From the NCBI GenBank assembly GCA_947174235.1, contig CAMWID010000026.1, positions 1 through 40,320 on the forward strand: a stretch of DNA of 40,320 nucleotides, written 5' to 3'. The number at the start of each line of letters is the position of its first letter. The stretch's first letter is position 1. This DNA comes from an uncultured Porphyromonadaceae bacterium (GTDB lineage: Bacteria > Bacteroidota > Bacteroidia > Bacteroidales > Muribaculaceae). The position numbers and the translations under genes were made by a program. Positions 1-8,169 of this stretch are shown piece by piece. Below the pieces are notes generated by a model that was not told the origin of the DNA, did not search any database, and worked only from the letters and a program-made list of their open reading frames with translations.

Positions 1-731
1 GAGCGGGTGGAGGAGGGGAGGTCCTGACGGGAGAGGAGGATGGTGAGTATTTGGTTGTCGAGGGTGAGGCGGTTTTCGAAGTCGAGGATTTGGGAGGGGA
101 GGGAGGCGATGTATTGCCGATAGGTTTCCAGAATCGTTGTCCCGAGTCTTTCGGGTTCGGTTTCTTTGTTGCTGTCGAACCAGCGGCGTTTTGCCTCCCC
201 CGCATCGGTGACGTATCCGTCTATGTCTGCGGACATGAGCAGCGCGAGCCGGCTGTAGGTTTCGCTGGTGGAGGCTTCAGGGAATTTTCCGTATTTTTCA
301 AGTGCGTCTATCCATTTTTTCAGGATTGATCTGTGAAGCCTGTCTCTCCGGGTCTTTGTTTCCCTGTTGGCTCCAGGTTTTGAAAGGATACGGAATATGT
401 CGCTTTCGGCGATGTCTGCCCCGCCAGTTTCCCATGCACTTATGAGACTTTCTTCCTGACTGGAGATGAAATCCATGTCAGGAGTCTGCTGAAGAACTGT
501 CCGGATGAGGAGTGAGTAGCATTCGAGAAGGGCGGGGATATCGGATTTTTTTGCGCGATGCATTCCGGATATTATCTTTTCGCCCAATTCTTGGGCTTCA
601 GACAGCGTGCCTGCCGGGTCTTCGCCGGCTCCGTTGCCTGAGCATGAAAGCGCCAAGGCAAGCTGAGCCTTCATTATGATGTATCTTGACCTGCTTATCA
701 ACGAGTCTGCAGGTTCACAGTTCACGGGCAT
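1..731 (-). CDS. Uncharacterised protein, third gene of the phase-variable operon (C-terminus beyond window)
   Basis: The reverse strand is open from an ATG at 731 to the window edge without a stop, giving at least 243 residues. A second in-frame ATG at 674 is an alternative start that would avoid the 17-base overlap with the gene before it. The protein appears soluble and helical, rich in Glu, Arg and Ser; no signal peptide, membrane segment or catalytic motif stands out and I do not recognise a family. It lies directly behind the 226-residue unknown gene and the recombinase-NusG fusion, so it is very probably cotranscribed and subject to the same promoter inversion. Function is unknown. Confidence 0.75.
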   Translation of the reverse strand, partial: MPVNCEPADSLISRSRYIIMKAQLALALSCSGNGAGEDPAGTLSEAQELGEKIISGMHRAKKSDIPALLECYSLLIRTVLQQTPDMDFISSQEESLISAWETGGADIAESDIFRILSKPGANRETKTRRDRLHRSILKKWIDALEKYGKFPEASTSETYSRLALLMSADIDGYVTDAGEAKRRWFDSNKETEPERLGTTILETYRQYIASLPSQILDFENRLTLDNQILTILLSRQDLPSSTR

Positions 732-1395
732 AGGTGCGGTATTCGGTTTCGGAGAGATATGGGATCGATGCCGAGAGGAGGATGCGCAGGGACTTGTTAA
801 GGGGATGCCGCCTGTCGGATGCATATTCCGCGTTGTCAAGGAAAGATCGGTGGTTGCGGAAGAGGTTTTGCTTGAAAGAGTTTTCGTTGCGTGTCTCGAA
901 AGCCCAGAGATCTGAGGACAGGAGAGCGCTTACCCTGTTTATCGTGTCGTAGTCGCTCATGGGGTCAATAGATATTCCGTGGCGGAATTGTCTGTGCCAT
1001 CGCGCAATACATGTCGATTCCCATTGGAGCGGATTCCCGAGGAATTTTTTGTTGTGTCGGCTTAGTTCCCTGGCTATTGTTCTCTGGAGAGCGTATCTGT
1101 CTACCGACTTGTCACCACGGAGGAACGCTCCGAATGCGGAGAGCCGTATATTGTCGAGAAGACTCCTGCCTGCCGGAGTGCCGAAAGCCACGGGATGAAC
1201 GAGTTCGTAGCAGTCTGCTGCCGAGAGGGAGTCGCCCGCTGTCAGATGGTCAAAACGTTTTTCCACTTCATTGATCCATTGCCTGGCAAGGGTGCGGGAA
1301 GCGGGAAACGTCGAGACGATAGCGGCTGCCGACGCTTCGATGTCTTGGAGATTTCCGAAGTCAATGCCGGCTGTGAGAGGATAGGGAGGTGTCAT
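715..1395 (-). CDS. Uncharacterised 226-residue protein, second gene of the phase-variable operon
   Basis: The start ATG at 1395 shares the four bases ATGA with the stop codon of the upstream recombinase-NusG gene. This is typical of translational coupling and is why I prefer this start over one 17 codons upstream. The product begins MTPPYPLTAG. It looks soluble and mostly helical, with many Arg, Ser and Leu residues. No signal peptide, membrane segment or recognised catalytic motif was seen, and I cannot assign a family. The tight coupling suggests it works with, or in stoichiometric relation to, the fusion protein; Bacteroides upxY genes are often followed by a small regulator (UpxZ), but no sequence resemblance was established here. 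Confidence 0.75.
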   Translation of the reverse strand: MTPPYPLTAGIDFGNLQDIEASAAAIVSTFPASRTLARQWINEVEKRFDHLTAGDSLSAADCYELVHPVAFGTPAGRSLLDNIRLSAFGAFLRGDKSVDRYALQRTIARELSRHNKKFLGNPLQWESTCIARWHRQFRHGISIDPMSDYDTINRVSALLSSDLWAFETRNENSFKQNLFRNHRSFLDNAEYASDRRHPLNKSLRILLSASIPYLSETEYRTYAREL

Positions 1396-2813
1396 TTCGA
1401 TGCCGGAATCCTTTGTATCTGTCGTGCGTCGACATCCATGCGCCATTCATATCCCTGATCGGTGGATAGTTTCACCCTGAATATGGCAGACCCGGAGCCG
1501 TCGTTGATGATTTCTTCCAGTTCCCCCTCACGGTTTCCGTATCCCGCCTTTATGACAATTACGGATTCTCCGGGGCGTGGTGTGAGTTCGCCCAGTCTGT
1601 GAATCTCTATGTCGGGAGTGAATACACCGATGGCGGCCTGAAAGCGCCGCATCTCATGGCTTGAAATCGCGGCATAAGGTGCGCCGGGGGAGTTTGACAC
1701 CCTGTAGCACCACGCCTTGTCGCCAATCCGGCTGAACATGGGGAGTATGTTTTCCTGGCGGCTTTTGAAAAACACGATAGTGGAAATGAACGGATGCTCT
1801 TCGATCACAGTGCGTTTCCCTATCCGTTTTCTGATAGTTTCCACCGGGTAGAACAATTCGGGGACAGGTCTGACGGTTTCCGAGATCTCCTTTTTGAGTT
1901 CCTCGAATCTTATACCTTTGCGAATGTGCATGGCATACCATCCGGGCAACCTGTGGTCGAGCATCGAAGCCACCGACTTTTCCCAGCCTCGCCTGTCGGC
2001 GACGTTCTGACAGGGTATGCAGAAAGAGGGTATGGCGAGGGGAGCGGATGCATCAAGAGCCGCGAGCGCTTCGGATGCGGTGGCGCCGCATCTGAGGGCG
2101 CATGCCGCCCATATGGAGCGTGTGAGGCAGTCAGGGTCGGAAGAGGAAGGAAGAGACAGTTTTCCAAGGAGAGGTTTAAGACCTTCGTTGATCGCCGCGC
2201 GAATCTGACGTGGAGTGCGGTATGACTGTCTGAGGTCGAATATGAAAGCCCTGTTGGGCATGCTGTTTCTTTCGATGATCCTCATAGACGCCTCATTTAA
2301 TCCGTCGGAGTCTGTCTTTTTCATTTTAGCCACATCTTCGAGAGGGATCGCTCCGTTGAGGAGGGATAACAGGAGCATGTCTTCGAATGTGTCATGTCCT
2401 GAATCTTTCGAGAGTATGTCCCTGAGAGTTGAAAGAGTGGCGTTGAAGATCCTGTCGTTGAGGAGAGGTGGTATATGGTCTACAGATTCTTCCAGATGAC
2501 GTGCAATTTTTCTGGGAGAGTCGTCCGGGGATAGGATGTTTTTGGCAGCGGCGGATCTTATCAGTCCGCTGAGAATGTTCAGATGTCTTGTGACGGTGCT
2601 TTTGGAGAGGTCTTGCCGTAGAAGCTCGGTGGTCCAGTCGCAGACATCAGCCCGGGAGAGGTTGGAAATGCTAATTTGATGACCTGAGGTAAAGAAATCA
2701 AGTTCAGAGATAGTGCGACGGTATTTGATTGCGGTCTCGTCGGAGAGATCCGTAAGTCTCGACCGGAAAAAATCGAAGATATGCCGATTGCTATTTCTTT
2801 TGATTTCAGACAC
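1392..2813 (-). CDS. Degenerate tyrosine-recombinase domain fused to NusG/UpxY-type antiterminator
   Basis: This 473-residue protein begins at a GTG; an in-frame stop lies just upstream and no earlier ATG is available. Residues 1-110 resemble the SAM-like core-binding domain of tyrosine recombinases. Residues about 115-265 resemble the catalytic fold but have lost key residues: the first Arg is missing in the helix near LLNGAIPLEDV, the H-x-x-R box reads C-L-T-R at 229-232, and the nucleophilic Tyr region near 260 has none. Residues about 290-400 look like a NusG N-terminal domain starting GWYAMHIRKG, and 408-470 like a KOW domain (RPGESVIVIKAGYG). UpxY-family NusG paralogues act as antiterminators of Bacteroides capsule operons. 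I infer a DNA-binding or inactive recombinase part joined to an antiterminator. It is the first gene after the invertible promoter. Confidence 0.7.
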   Translation of the reverse strand: MSEIKRNSNRHIFDFFRSRLTDLSDETAIKYRRTISELDFFTSGHQISISNLSRADVCDWTTELLRQDLSKSTVTRHLNILSGLIRSAAAKNILSPDDSPRKIARHLEESVDHIPPLLNDRIFNATLSTLRDILSKDSGHDTFEDMLLLSLLNGAIPLEDVAKMKKTDSDGLNEASMRIIERNSMPNRAFIFDLRQSYRTPRQIRAAINEGLKPLLGKLSLPSSSDPDCLTRSIWAACALRCGATASEALAALDASAPLAIPSFCIPCQNVADRRGWEKSVASMLDHRLPGWYAMHIRKGIRFEELKKEISETVRPVPELFYPVETIRKRIGKRTVIEEHPFISTIVFFKSRQENILPMFSRIGDKAWCYRVSNSPGAPYAAISSHEMRRFQAAIGVFTPDIEIHRLGELTPRPGESVIVIKAGYGNREGELEEIINDGSGSAIFRVKLSTDQGYEWRMDVDARQIQRIPASK

Positions 2814-2976
2814 TTGGTTAGATCTGTTGTTTTACCTTTCAGGAAAGTTGCGGCAATTCTTCTCTTCCCCCTGTTTTGATAGCCGGATGGCTTAGAAACA
2901 GAGGATTACGATTACATGAGCCTGGGTTGGCAAGTATGTTTTTTATACGCGATGACACGTGTAGAGAATGTCATGC

Positions 2977-2999
2977 TCTCTCGGTAAGAGATACTTAAT
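2977..2999 (+). repeat. Left inverted repeat of the inverton
   Basis: A 23-base arm beginning TCTCTCGGTAAGAGATAC; it is the exact reverse complement of 3143-3165. The arm itself contains a short dyad (CTCT, five bases, AGAG), the usual architecture of a site-specific recombinase crossover site. Confidence 0.9.
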
Positions 3000-3104
3000 G
3001 ATTGATAAATCCTGATAATCAAATTCTTATGTTTTGTAAAAATATGATTTGCAAAACAATCATGCAAGTCAGCGCATATTTAAAGAAATTTGTGATATTA
3101 AAAA

Positions 3105-3135
3105 TTGGTGATTCTGTGGAATTTTACTAATTTTG
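3105..3135 (+). promoter_or_regulatory. Consensus Bacteroidota promoter inside the inverton
   Basis: TTG at 3105-3107, a 20-base spacer, then TAATTTTG at 3128-3135 matches the TTTG/TAnnTTTG consensus of the Bacteroidota primary sigma factor. It is identical in layout and -7 sequence to the promoter of the ECF sigma gene at 32083-32113. As oriented it would fire into the terminator at 3171-3233. No equally good match lies on the other strand of the segment. Confidence 0.75.
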
Positions 3136-3142
3136 CAGCCAA

Positions 3143-3165
3143 ATTAAGTATCTCTTACCGAGAGA
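3143..3165 (-). repeat. Right inverted repeat of the inverton
   Basis: A 23-base arm beginning ATTAAGTATCTCTTACCG, the exact reverse complement of 2977-2999. It lies only 5 bases from the stem of the terminator that follows glpF and 8 bases past the -7 box of the internal promoter. Confidence 0.9.
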
Positions 3166-3170
3166 TATGT

Positions 3171-3233
3171 AAAAATCTCCGGTATCGACAGCCTGCGTTT
3201 CAGTGCGCGGCTGGCGATACCGGAGATTTTTTT
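3171..3233. terminator. Strong bidirectional terminator between glpF and the inverton
   Basis: AAAAATCTCCGGTATCG and CGATACCGGAGATTTTTTT form a long near-perfect stem flanked by an A-run and a T-run, so it can stop transcription in both directions. The loop contains a further CAGCC/GGCTG pairing. It ends the glp operon (minus strand) and would also stop transcription from the OFF-oriented inverton promoter. Confidence 0.9.
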
Positions 3234-3256
3234 AGCCCGGCTGCATGGTCTATGGA

Positions 3257-4018
3257 TCAGGGAGCGGGGTAGAGGAGGAGATAGAATCTGAAGACGAGGA
3301 CTGCGAAGAGGGCTCCGATTATGGGACCCGCTATGGGCACCCACGCGTATTTCCATTGGCTTGACCCTTTCCCTTTTATGGGGAGAAGGTGGTGTGCGAG
3401 GCGCGGACCGAGGTCTCTTGCCGGATTGATGGCATATCCGGTGGTGCCTCCGAGCGCCATTCCTATGACCACGACAAGGAGCGCAACGGGGAGCGCGCCG
3501 ATCGATCCGAGTCCTACCTGTGCCGTGTTGCCTCTTTCGGCGAGGAAGAGGATCACGAGGATCAGCACAAATGTGCCGATCACTTCGGAAAGGAAGTTGC
3601 GGCGCAGGTTCTTGATGGCGGGGATTGTGGCGAAGACCCCGAGTTTAGTTTCCTGATCGTCTGTGATATTGAAGTGGTCTTTATAGAATGCGAAGACGGT
3701 GGCGGCTCCGAGGAACGCTCCGATGAATTGGGATATCATATACGGAACTACCATCCCCCAGTCGAATTTACCCGCCATGGCGAGCCCGAGGGTGACCGCG
3801 GGGTTGAGGTGGGCTCCGGTGTAGGGGCCGGCGATAAATACGCCGCACATCACGGCGAGTCCCCAGGCGAGTGTCACGACGATCCATCCTCCGCCGTTGC
3901 CTTTGGATCCTTTCAGCGTTGTGCACGCCACGACTCCGCATCCGAGCAGAATCATTATATATGTCCCGAGAAATTCAAAAAAACATTGCAGGAACACGGG
4001 AATTGCTACTTCTTCCAT
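3257..4018 (-). CDS. glpF: Glycerol facilitator (aquaglyceroporin)
   Basis: A 253-residue MIP-family channel that lets glycerol diffuse through the inner membrane. Both half-helix signatures are present: NPA at residues 72-74 (GAHLNPAVTLG) and NPA at 198-200 followed by RD (GYAINPARDLGPR). The Asp after the second NPA is the glycerol-channel form of this family as opposed to the water-specific aquaporins. Six hydrophobic spans are visible. It is the last gene of the glp operon, 26 bases behind glpK, with which it usually pairs so that entering glycerol is trapped by phosphorylation. The bidirectional terminator follows immediately. Confidence 0.95.
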   Translation of the reverse strand: MEEVAIPVFLQCFFEFLGTYIMILLGCGVVACTTLKGSKGNGGGWIVVTLAWGLAVMCGVFIAGPYTGAHLNPAVTLGLAMAGKFDWGMVVPYMISQFIGAFLGAATVFAFYKDHFNITDDQETKLGVFATIPAIKNLRRNFLSEVIGTFVLILVILFLAERGNTAQVGLGSIGALPVALLVVVIGMALGGTTGYAINPARDLGPRLAHHLLPIKGKGSSQWKYAWVPIAGPIIGALFAVLVFRFYLLLYPAP

Positions 4019-4044
4019 ATGGCGGGGATTTTAAGGGTTAAGGG

Positions 4045-5553
4045 TCAGATTTCATTTTTCTTTACGGTGTCGGGGGAGAGCACCCTCCGGACAGCGTCGT
4101 GCCATCCCTCGAGATCTTTCCTGACTGTCTCTCTGTCGGCTTGCGGGGTGAACTTACGGTCGATTTTCCATTGCTTCCTGATCTCGTCGATATCTTTCCA
4201 GAAACCTATGGCGAGTCCGGCAAGATATGCGGCCCCGAGGGCGGTTGTCTCGGTTATGGCGGGCCGGAGCACCTGAGTGTCGAGGATATCGCTCTGGAAC
4301 TGCATCATGAGATTGTTGCGTGATGCACCGCCGTCCACTTTCAGTTCGGTGAGTTTAAGGCGGCAGTCACGTTCCATAGCCTTTACGATGTCGTATGTCT
4401 GGTATGCTATCCCTTGGAGTGCGGCGCGTGCGATATGCGCCGTGGTTGTGCCCCGGGAGATGCCGGAGATCGCGCCTCGGGCGTATTGATCCCAATATGG
4501 CGCCCCGAGTCCGGTCAGCGCGGGTACGAAATATACGCCGTCGGTGTCGGGCACGGATGCCGCGAGTTCCTCCACTTCCGACGACGATGAGATGCAATGC
4601 AGCCCGTCGCGCAGCCATTGCACCACCGATCCCCCCACGAAGATGGATCCTTCGAGGGCGTATGTCACCTCGTCGCCGATCTGCCACGCTATGGTGGTGA
4701 GCAGTTTGTTTTGGGATATGATAGGTTTGTAGCCGGCGTTCATGAGGAGGAAGCAACCTGTGCCGTAAGTGTTTTTCACCGCCCCCGGTTCCACACACAT
4801 CTGTCCGAAGAGGGCTGCCTGCTGGTCGCCCGCCACTCCGGCGATCGGTATTTCGTGTGCGAAGATGGTGGTGGTGGTGTATGCCATTATCCCGCTGCTG
4901 GGTTTGACTTCGGGCATCATCGACACGGGGATGTTGAACAGTTCGAGCAGATCGCGGTCCCATTCGAGAGTGTGGATGTTGAATAGCATCGTTCGCGAAG
5001 CGTTGGAGACATCTGTGACGTGCACCTGGTTGCGTGTCAGACAGGAGATAAGCCAGGAATCCACGGTGCCGAACCTCAGCTTTCCGAGTTCAGCCTTTTC
5101 GCGTGCTCCGGGCACGTTGTCAAGAATCCATTTGATTTTTGTGGCACTGAAATAAGCGTCGATTATCAGCCCCGTCTTCTCACGTATCATCGGGGCATAC
5201 CCCTCGTCGCGCAGCTTGTCGCAGTATTCCGAAGTGCGCCTGTCCTGCCATACGATGGCGTTGTAGACCGGTTCTCCGGTATCCGCGTCCCACACGATGG
5301 TGGTCTCGCGCTGGTTGGTGATTCCGAGTGCGGCTATGTCTTTTCCGTTGATCCCTATCTGGGATATAGCCTCCGCCACGACAGATGCCTGAGAACTCCA
5401 GATTACGTGAGGGTCGTGTTCCACCCATCCCGATTTCGGAAAGATCTGGGTAAATTCATGTTGTGCCGTAGAGCAAATGTTGCCTTCATGGTCAAACACT
5501 ATCGCGCGGCTGCTGCTTGTGCCCTGGTCAAGGGCGAGAATGTAGTCTTTCAT
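4045..5553 (-). CDS. glpK: Glycerol kinase
   Basis: A 502-residue FGGY-family kinase that converts glycerol and ATP to sn-glycerol-3-phosphate in the cytoplasm. The N-terminal phosphate-binding motif ([13 protein letters not shown]), the substrate motif NAIVWQDRR and the C-terminal [13 protein letters not shown] adenosine-binding motif are intact, and length equals that of E. coli GlpK. It starts 11 bases after the glpC stop codon and is followed closely by glpF, so uptake and phosphorylation are cotranscribed with the dehydrogenase that uses the product. Confidence 0.97.
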   Translation of the reverse strand: MKDYILALDQGTSSSRAIVFDHEGNICSTAQHEFTQIFPKSGWVEHDPHVIWSSQASVVAEAISQIGINGKDIAALGITNQRETTIVWDADTGEPVYNAIVWQDRRTSEYCDKLRDEGYAPMIREKTGLIIDAYFSATKIKWILDNVPGAREKAELGKLRFGTVDSWLISCLTRNQVHVTDVSNASRTMLFNIHTLEWDRDLLELFNIPVSMMPEVKPSSGIMAYTTTTIFAHEIPIAGVAGDQQAALFGQMCVEPGAVKNTYGTGCFLLMNAGYKPIISQNKLLTTIAWQIGDEVTYALEGSIFVGGSVVQWLRDGLHCISSSSEVEELAASVPDTDGVYFVPALTGLGAPYWDQYARGAISGISRGTTTAHIARAALQGIAYQTYDIVKAMERDCRLKLTELKVDGGASRNNLMMQFQSDILDTQVLRPAITETTALGAAYLAGLAIGFWKDIDEIRKQWKIDRKFTPQADRETVRKDLEGWHDAVRRVLSPDTVKKNEI

Positions 5554-5564
5554 AGTTTTAGAGA

Positions 5565-6809
5565 TTAAGCGTTAAGCTGTTTTGTCTTTTCGATATCTAT
5601 GGCTTCGGCGAGCACGGATATGGGGTTGAGCACCGGCACATGCGCCGACATCTCGATCTGCCATTTGCATGTCTCGCAGTCGCAAGCCACGAAATCGCAT
5701 CCGCTGTCGATGATCTGGCGGAACAGGGGTGCGCCTATCGCCTGGGAATAATCATAATTCTCCTTTTTGAAGCCATAAGTGCCGGCTATTCCGCAGCAGT
5801 GGGAGTCAAGGTTTATAAATTCGACTCCGGGAATCATTTTCAGAAGGGATGTGGAATATATGGTCCATCCGAGTTTCTCCATGTGGCATGGCACATGATA
5901 CGCCACTTTCTTCCGGTAGTCTTCACGGAATGCTATTTTCGCCTTCCCCTCGTCGAGGAGACGGAAAATGAATCGGGTGGCGAGCGTTATGTGGTCGCGC
6001 ACGTCATGGTTGTCGAGATGAAGGAGATGTGGATATTCGTCGCGCATCGTGAAGCAGCAGGTGGAGGAGGTGAGCAGCACCTCGTCGCCGCTGTCTACCG
6101 CCTTGCGGATGGAAGCGAGATTCAGGATTGCGTCGCGGGTCGCCTCGTCGATGCATCTGTTGGCGATCTTCGCCACGCCGCAGCATTTCTCCTTTTCAAG
6201 GAGCCTTACTCCGTATCCGAGCGCGTTGAGCACGGTCAGCAGGTCTTTCCCGAGCTGCGGATAGTTGTAGTTGACATAGCAGCCGTGGAAATACGATACG
6301 GTCTTTTTATAATCCGCCTGATCTTTTTCAGCCTCTTTGCGATACCATGTCTCGAAGCGGGTGGGGGAATATTTGGGAAATGTGCGGTTTCCGTCGATCT
6401 TCAGCACCTTGTCCATGATCAGTTTCACAGGTTTCAGCCCGAGAGTGAAATTCACGAGCGGCGCCATTGATGTGGCGACGGTTCCCATGAAGTCGGTGTT
6501 GGCGAGCATTGTGTCGCGCAATGACGGACGGTGGGTGCTGTATTTTATTCGCGCCGCCTGGATTATGTCGCCGATTTTCACGTTGTTGGGACAAGACACC
6601 TCACACCGCTTGCAGTTGAGACAGTATTTTAGAGCCTCGTCGTAGAAGAACGGTTTTTTCAGGCGGTAGCGTTCCCCGTCGGGCCCCGCCTGTTTGGGGC
6701 CGGGATAGTCGGGGTTGACCGCCGTGACAGGACAATAGATCGTGCAGATGGTGCATTTTATGCACGATTCAAAATTGTTGTCGCTTATGTTTTGTTGCTG
6801 TAGAGTCAT
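5565..6809 (-). CDS. glpC: Anaerobic glycerol-3-phosphate dehydrogenase, Fe-S subunit C
   Basis: A 414-residue iron-sulfur protein. Two ferredoxin-type [4Fe-4S] motifs lie near the N-terminus ([13 protein letters not shown] and [12 protein letters not shown]). Two CCG-type cysteine-rich domains follow (around [14 protein letters not shown] and [12 protein letters not shown]), as in GlpC and heterodisulfide reductase subunits. In E. coli, GlpC anchors GlpAB to the membrane and passes electrons to the quinone pool. It lies between glpB (32-base gap) and glpK (11-base gap) in one operon, consistent with glycerol-3-phosphate oxidation linked to anaerobic respiration. Confidence 0.95.
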   Translation of the reverse strand: MTLQQQNISDNNFESCIKCTICTIYCPVTAVNPDYPGPKQAGPDGERYRLKKPFFYDEALKYCLNCKRCEVSCPNNVKIGDIIQAARIKYSTHRPSLRDTMLANTDFMGTVATSMAPLVNFTLGLKPVKLIMDKVLKIDGNRTFPKYSPTRFETWYRKEAEKDQADYKKTVSYFHGCYVNYNYPQLGKDLLTVLNALGYGVRLLEKEKCCGVAKIANRCIDEATRDAILNLASIRKAVDSGDEVLLTSSTCCFTMRDEYPHLLHLDNHDVRDHITLATRFIFRLLDEGKAKIAFREDYRKKVAYHVPCHMEKLGWTIYSTSLLKMIPGVEFINLDSHCCGIAGTYGFKKENYDYSQAIGAPLFRQIIDSGCDFVACDCETCKWQIEMSAHVPVLNPISVLAEAIDIEKTKQLNA

Positions 6810-6841
6810 TTCGGTCGGGGATTGAGGGATTATCGGTTAAG

Positions 6842-8080
6842 CTATATTATTCTGGATGCGGCATGGAGGGCTGTGGCGAGGGTTATGCCCGCTCCGGAAC
6901 CTTCCTTGAGGGCATTGAACCCCGCGAGGAGCGCGCCGGTGGCGTATAAGTTGGTTATGGTTTCTCCGTTGAGCGACGGACGGAATTCCCCGTCGGTCAC
7001 CACGCCGTATCCCATGTAAGGCTGCGGGGCGTAGAAATTGGTGTCGTACCATTCCGTCCTGCCTCCTGATATGTTGAGGTCCAGACCGAATATGGGCTCG
7101 AATATGCGGTCGATGCTGGCGATGAGTCCGTGTCCGAAGAAGCTGCCCGTGCAGATAACGAAGTTGTCCGCCTCAAGGGGCATGTCGCCGAAATTCACGG
7201 TATATATCCGCCGTAGCCTGTGATTCTCGAAATCCCCCTTGACCACGGTGTCGCCCGGAATAAATGTGCCCCCTGACCTTGTGAACCGGTCGCGCAGGCT
7301 AAGCTGGCATCTCACTCCCGGTACAGACGCGGGGGTGGTGGCGATGAAATATACGGGACGGTCCACCCCCGCCCTCAGACGGCTTACGGGAGAATCGGAA
7401 AACATGCCGAGGACGGCAGGCATTATCACGGTGTCCGCGCCTGAGGATGCTTCGTTGACATTCCGCGCCAGTTCGTCGATGGCGTCGTTGCGCAGGAACC
7501 GGGAGATATTCGTCGCCCTCATCTCTGTGGTGCTTTTCCTGAGCGGGGCGAGGGCTGAAATATCCACGGCTGTCACCTCACATTTCGCTCCGTGTTTAAG
7601 CAGTCCGTGCGCCAGGAAGCGGGGATAGAAGTCGATATAGCCCTCGATGTTTACGATGGAATATTTTTTCCCTTTGAGGTTTTCGGGGCGGTCGGTCATG
7701 AAATAATCGTCGAGAGAGAGCCACGCGGGTTTGAGGAATCCGAGAGGGGTGAGCCTGTAATGGTTTCTGTCGAGATTCCCTTCCACTTTTATTCCCGCGT
7801 CTTTCAGGATAGCGGGCACTTTGTCAAGCAGTTCCCTTGTGCGTCCGATCCCTATCTTGCGGTAAGGGTGGGAGGAGGGCAGTTTGGCGGCTTCGGCGAG
7901 AGGATTGTCGATGACGGGCTTTGAGCCGGATCCGCTGAAAAACTCAAAAGATCCCGACCAGAAATGGAGCGCGCTTTGTCCTGCGGAGATCACGGCTGTG
8001 CTTTTCCCGGCACGCTGCGACTCCAATGCCGCCACGAGTCCGCTGAGTCCTCCCCCTATTATTATATTGTCGAATTTCAT
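6842..8080 (-). CDS. glpB: Anaerobic glycerol-3-phosphate dehydrogenase subunit B
   Basis: I place the start at 8080 (MKFDNIIIGGGLSGL) because the dinucleotide-binding motif GGGLSG comes at once. The open frame extends a further 89 codons upstream, but those overlap the glpA end and have no family character. The 412-residue product is a flavoprotein of GlpB type, with an N-terminal Rossmann fold and a C-terminal motif (NLYATGALLAGFNALKEGSG) typical of FAD-binding oxidoreductases. It forms the catalytic dimer with GlpA. The 89-base gap from glpA is AT-rich and contains repeated TATATCAT elements. Confidence 0.93.
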   Translation of the reverse strand: MKFDNIIIGGGLSGLVAALESQRAGKSTAVISAGQSALHFWSGSFEFFSGSGSKPVIDNPLAEAAKLPSSHPYRKIGIGRTRELLDKVPAILKDAGIKVEGNLDRNHYRLTPLGFLKPAWLSLDDYFMTDRPENLKGKKYSIVNIEGYIDFYPRFLAHGLLKHGAKCEVTAVDISALAPLRKSTTEMRATNISRFLRNDAIDELARNVNEASSGADTVIMPAVLGMFSDSPVSRLRAGVDRPVYFIATTPASVPGVRCQLSLRDRFTRSGGTFIPGDTVVKGDFENHRLRRIYTVNFGDMPLEADNFVICTGSFFGHGLIASIDRIFEPIFGLDLNISGGRTEWYDTNFYAPQPYMGYGVVTDGEFRPSLNGETITNLYATGALLAGFNALKEGSGAGITLATALHAASRII

Positions 8081-8169
8081 ATTATCAGCTGGTTCAATCC
8101 CCGGGAGCGGGGTTAATTTTAATGATATAACATATATTGATGATATAAATATATTGAAGCAGCCCGGCA

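Larger units (their letters stand above)
2977..3165. other. Invertible promoter segment (inverton), apparently OFF
   Basis: Two perfect 23-base inverted repeats (2977-2999 and 3143-3165) bound 143 bases of AT-rich non-coding DNA that holds one consensus Bacteroidota promoter pointing right. The operon starting at 2813 is transcribed to the left, so the promoter faces away from it. If the segment inverted about its centre, the -7 box would fall at 3007-3014 facing the operon, giving a leader of roughly 190 bases. This layout matches known phase-variable capsule promoters in Bacteroides. The centre also contains an imperfect palindrome (ATGATTTGCAAAACAATCAT). Inversion itself is inferred, not observed. 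Confidence 0.8.

Noticed and set aside
1392..2813. Active invertase for the adjacent inverted repeats
   Set aside because: The recombinase-like half lacks the first catalytic Arg, the box His and the nucleophilic Tyr by eye, so an enzyme encoded elsewhere is more likely to invert the segment.
2977..3165. Terminal inverted repeats of a small insertion sequence or MITE
   Set aside because: No target-site duplication is seen, the segment contains no transposase, and it carries a consensus promoter beside a recombinase/NusG-like gene, which fits an inverton better.
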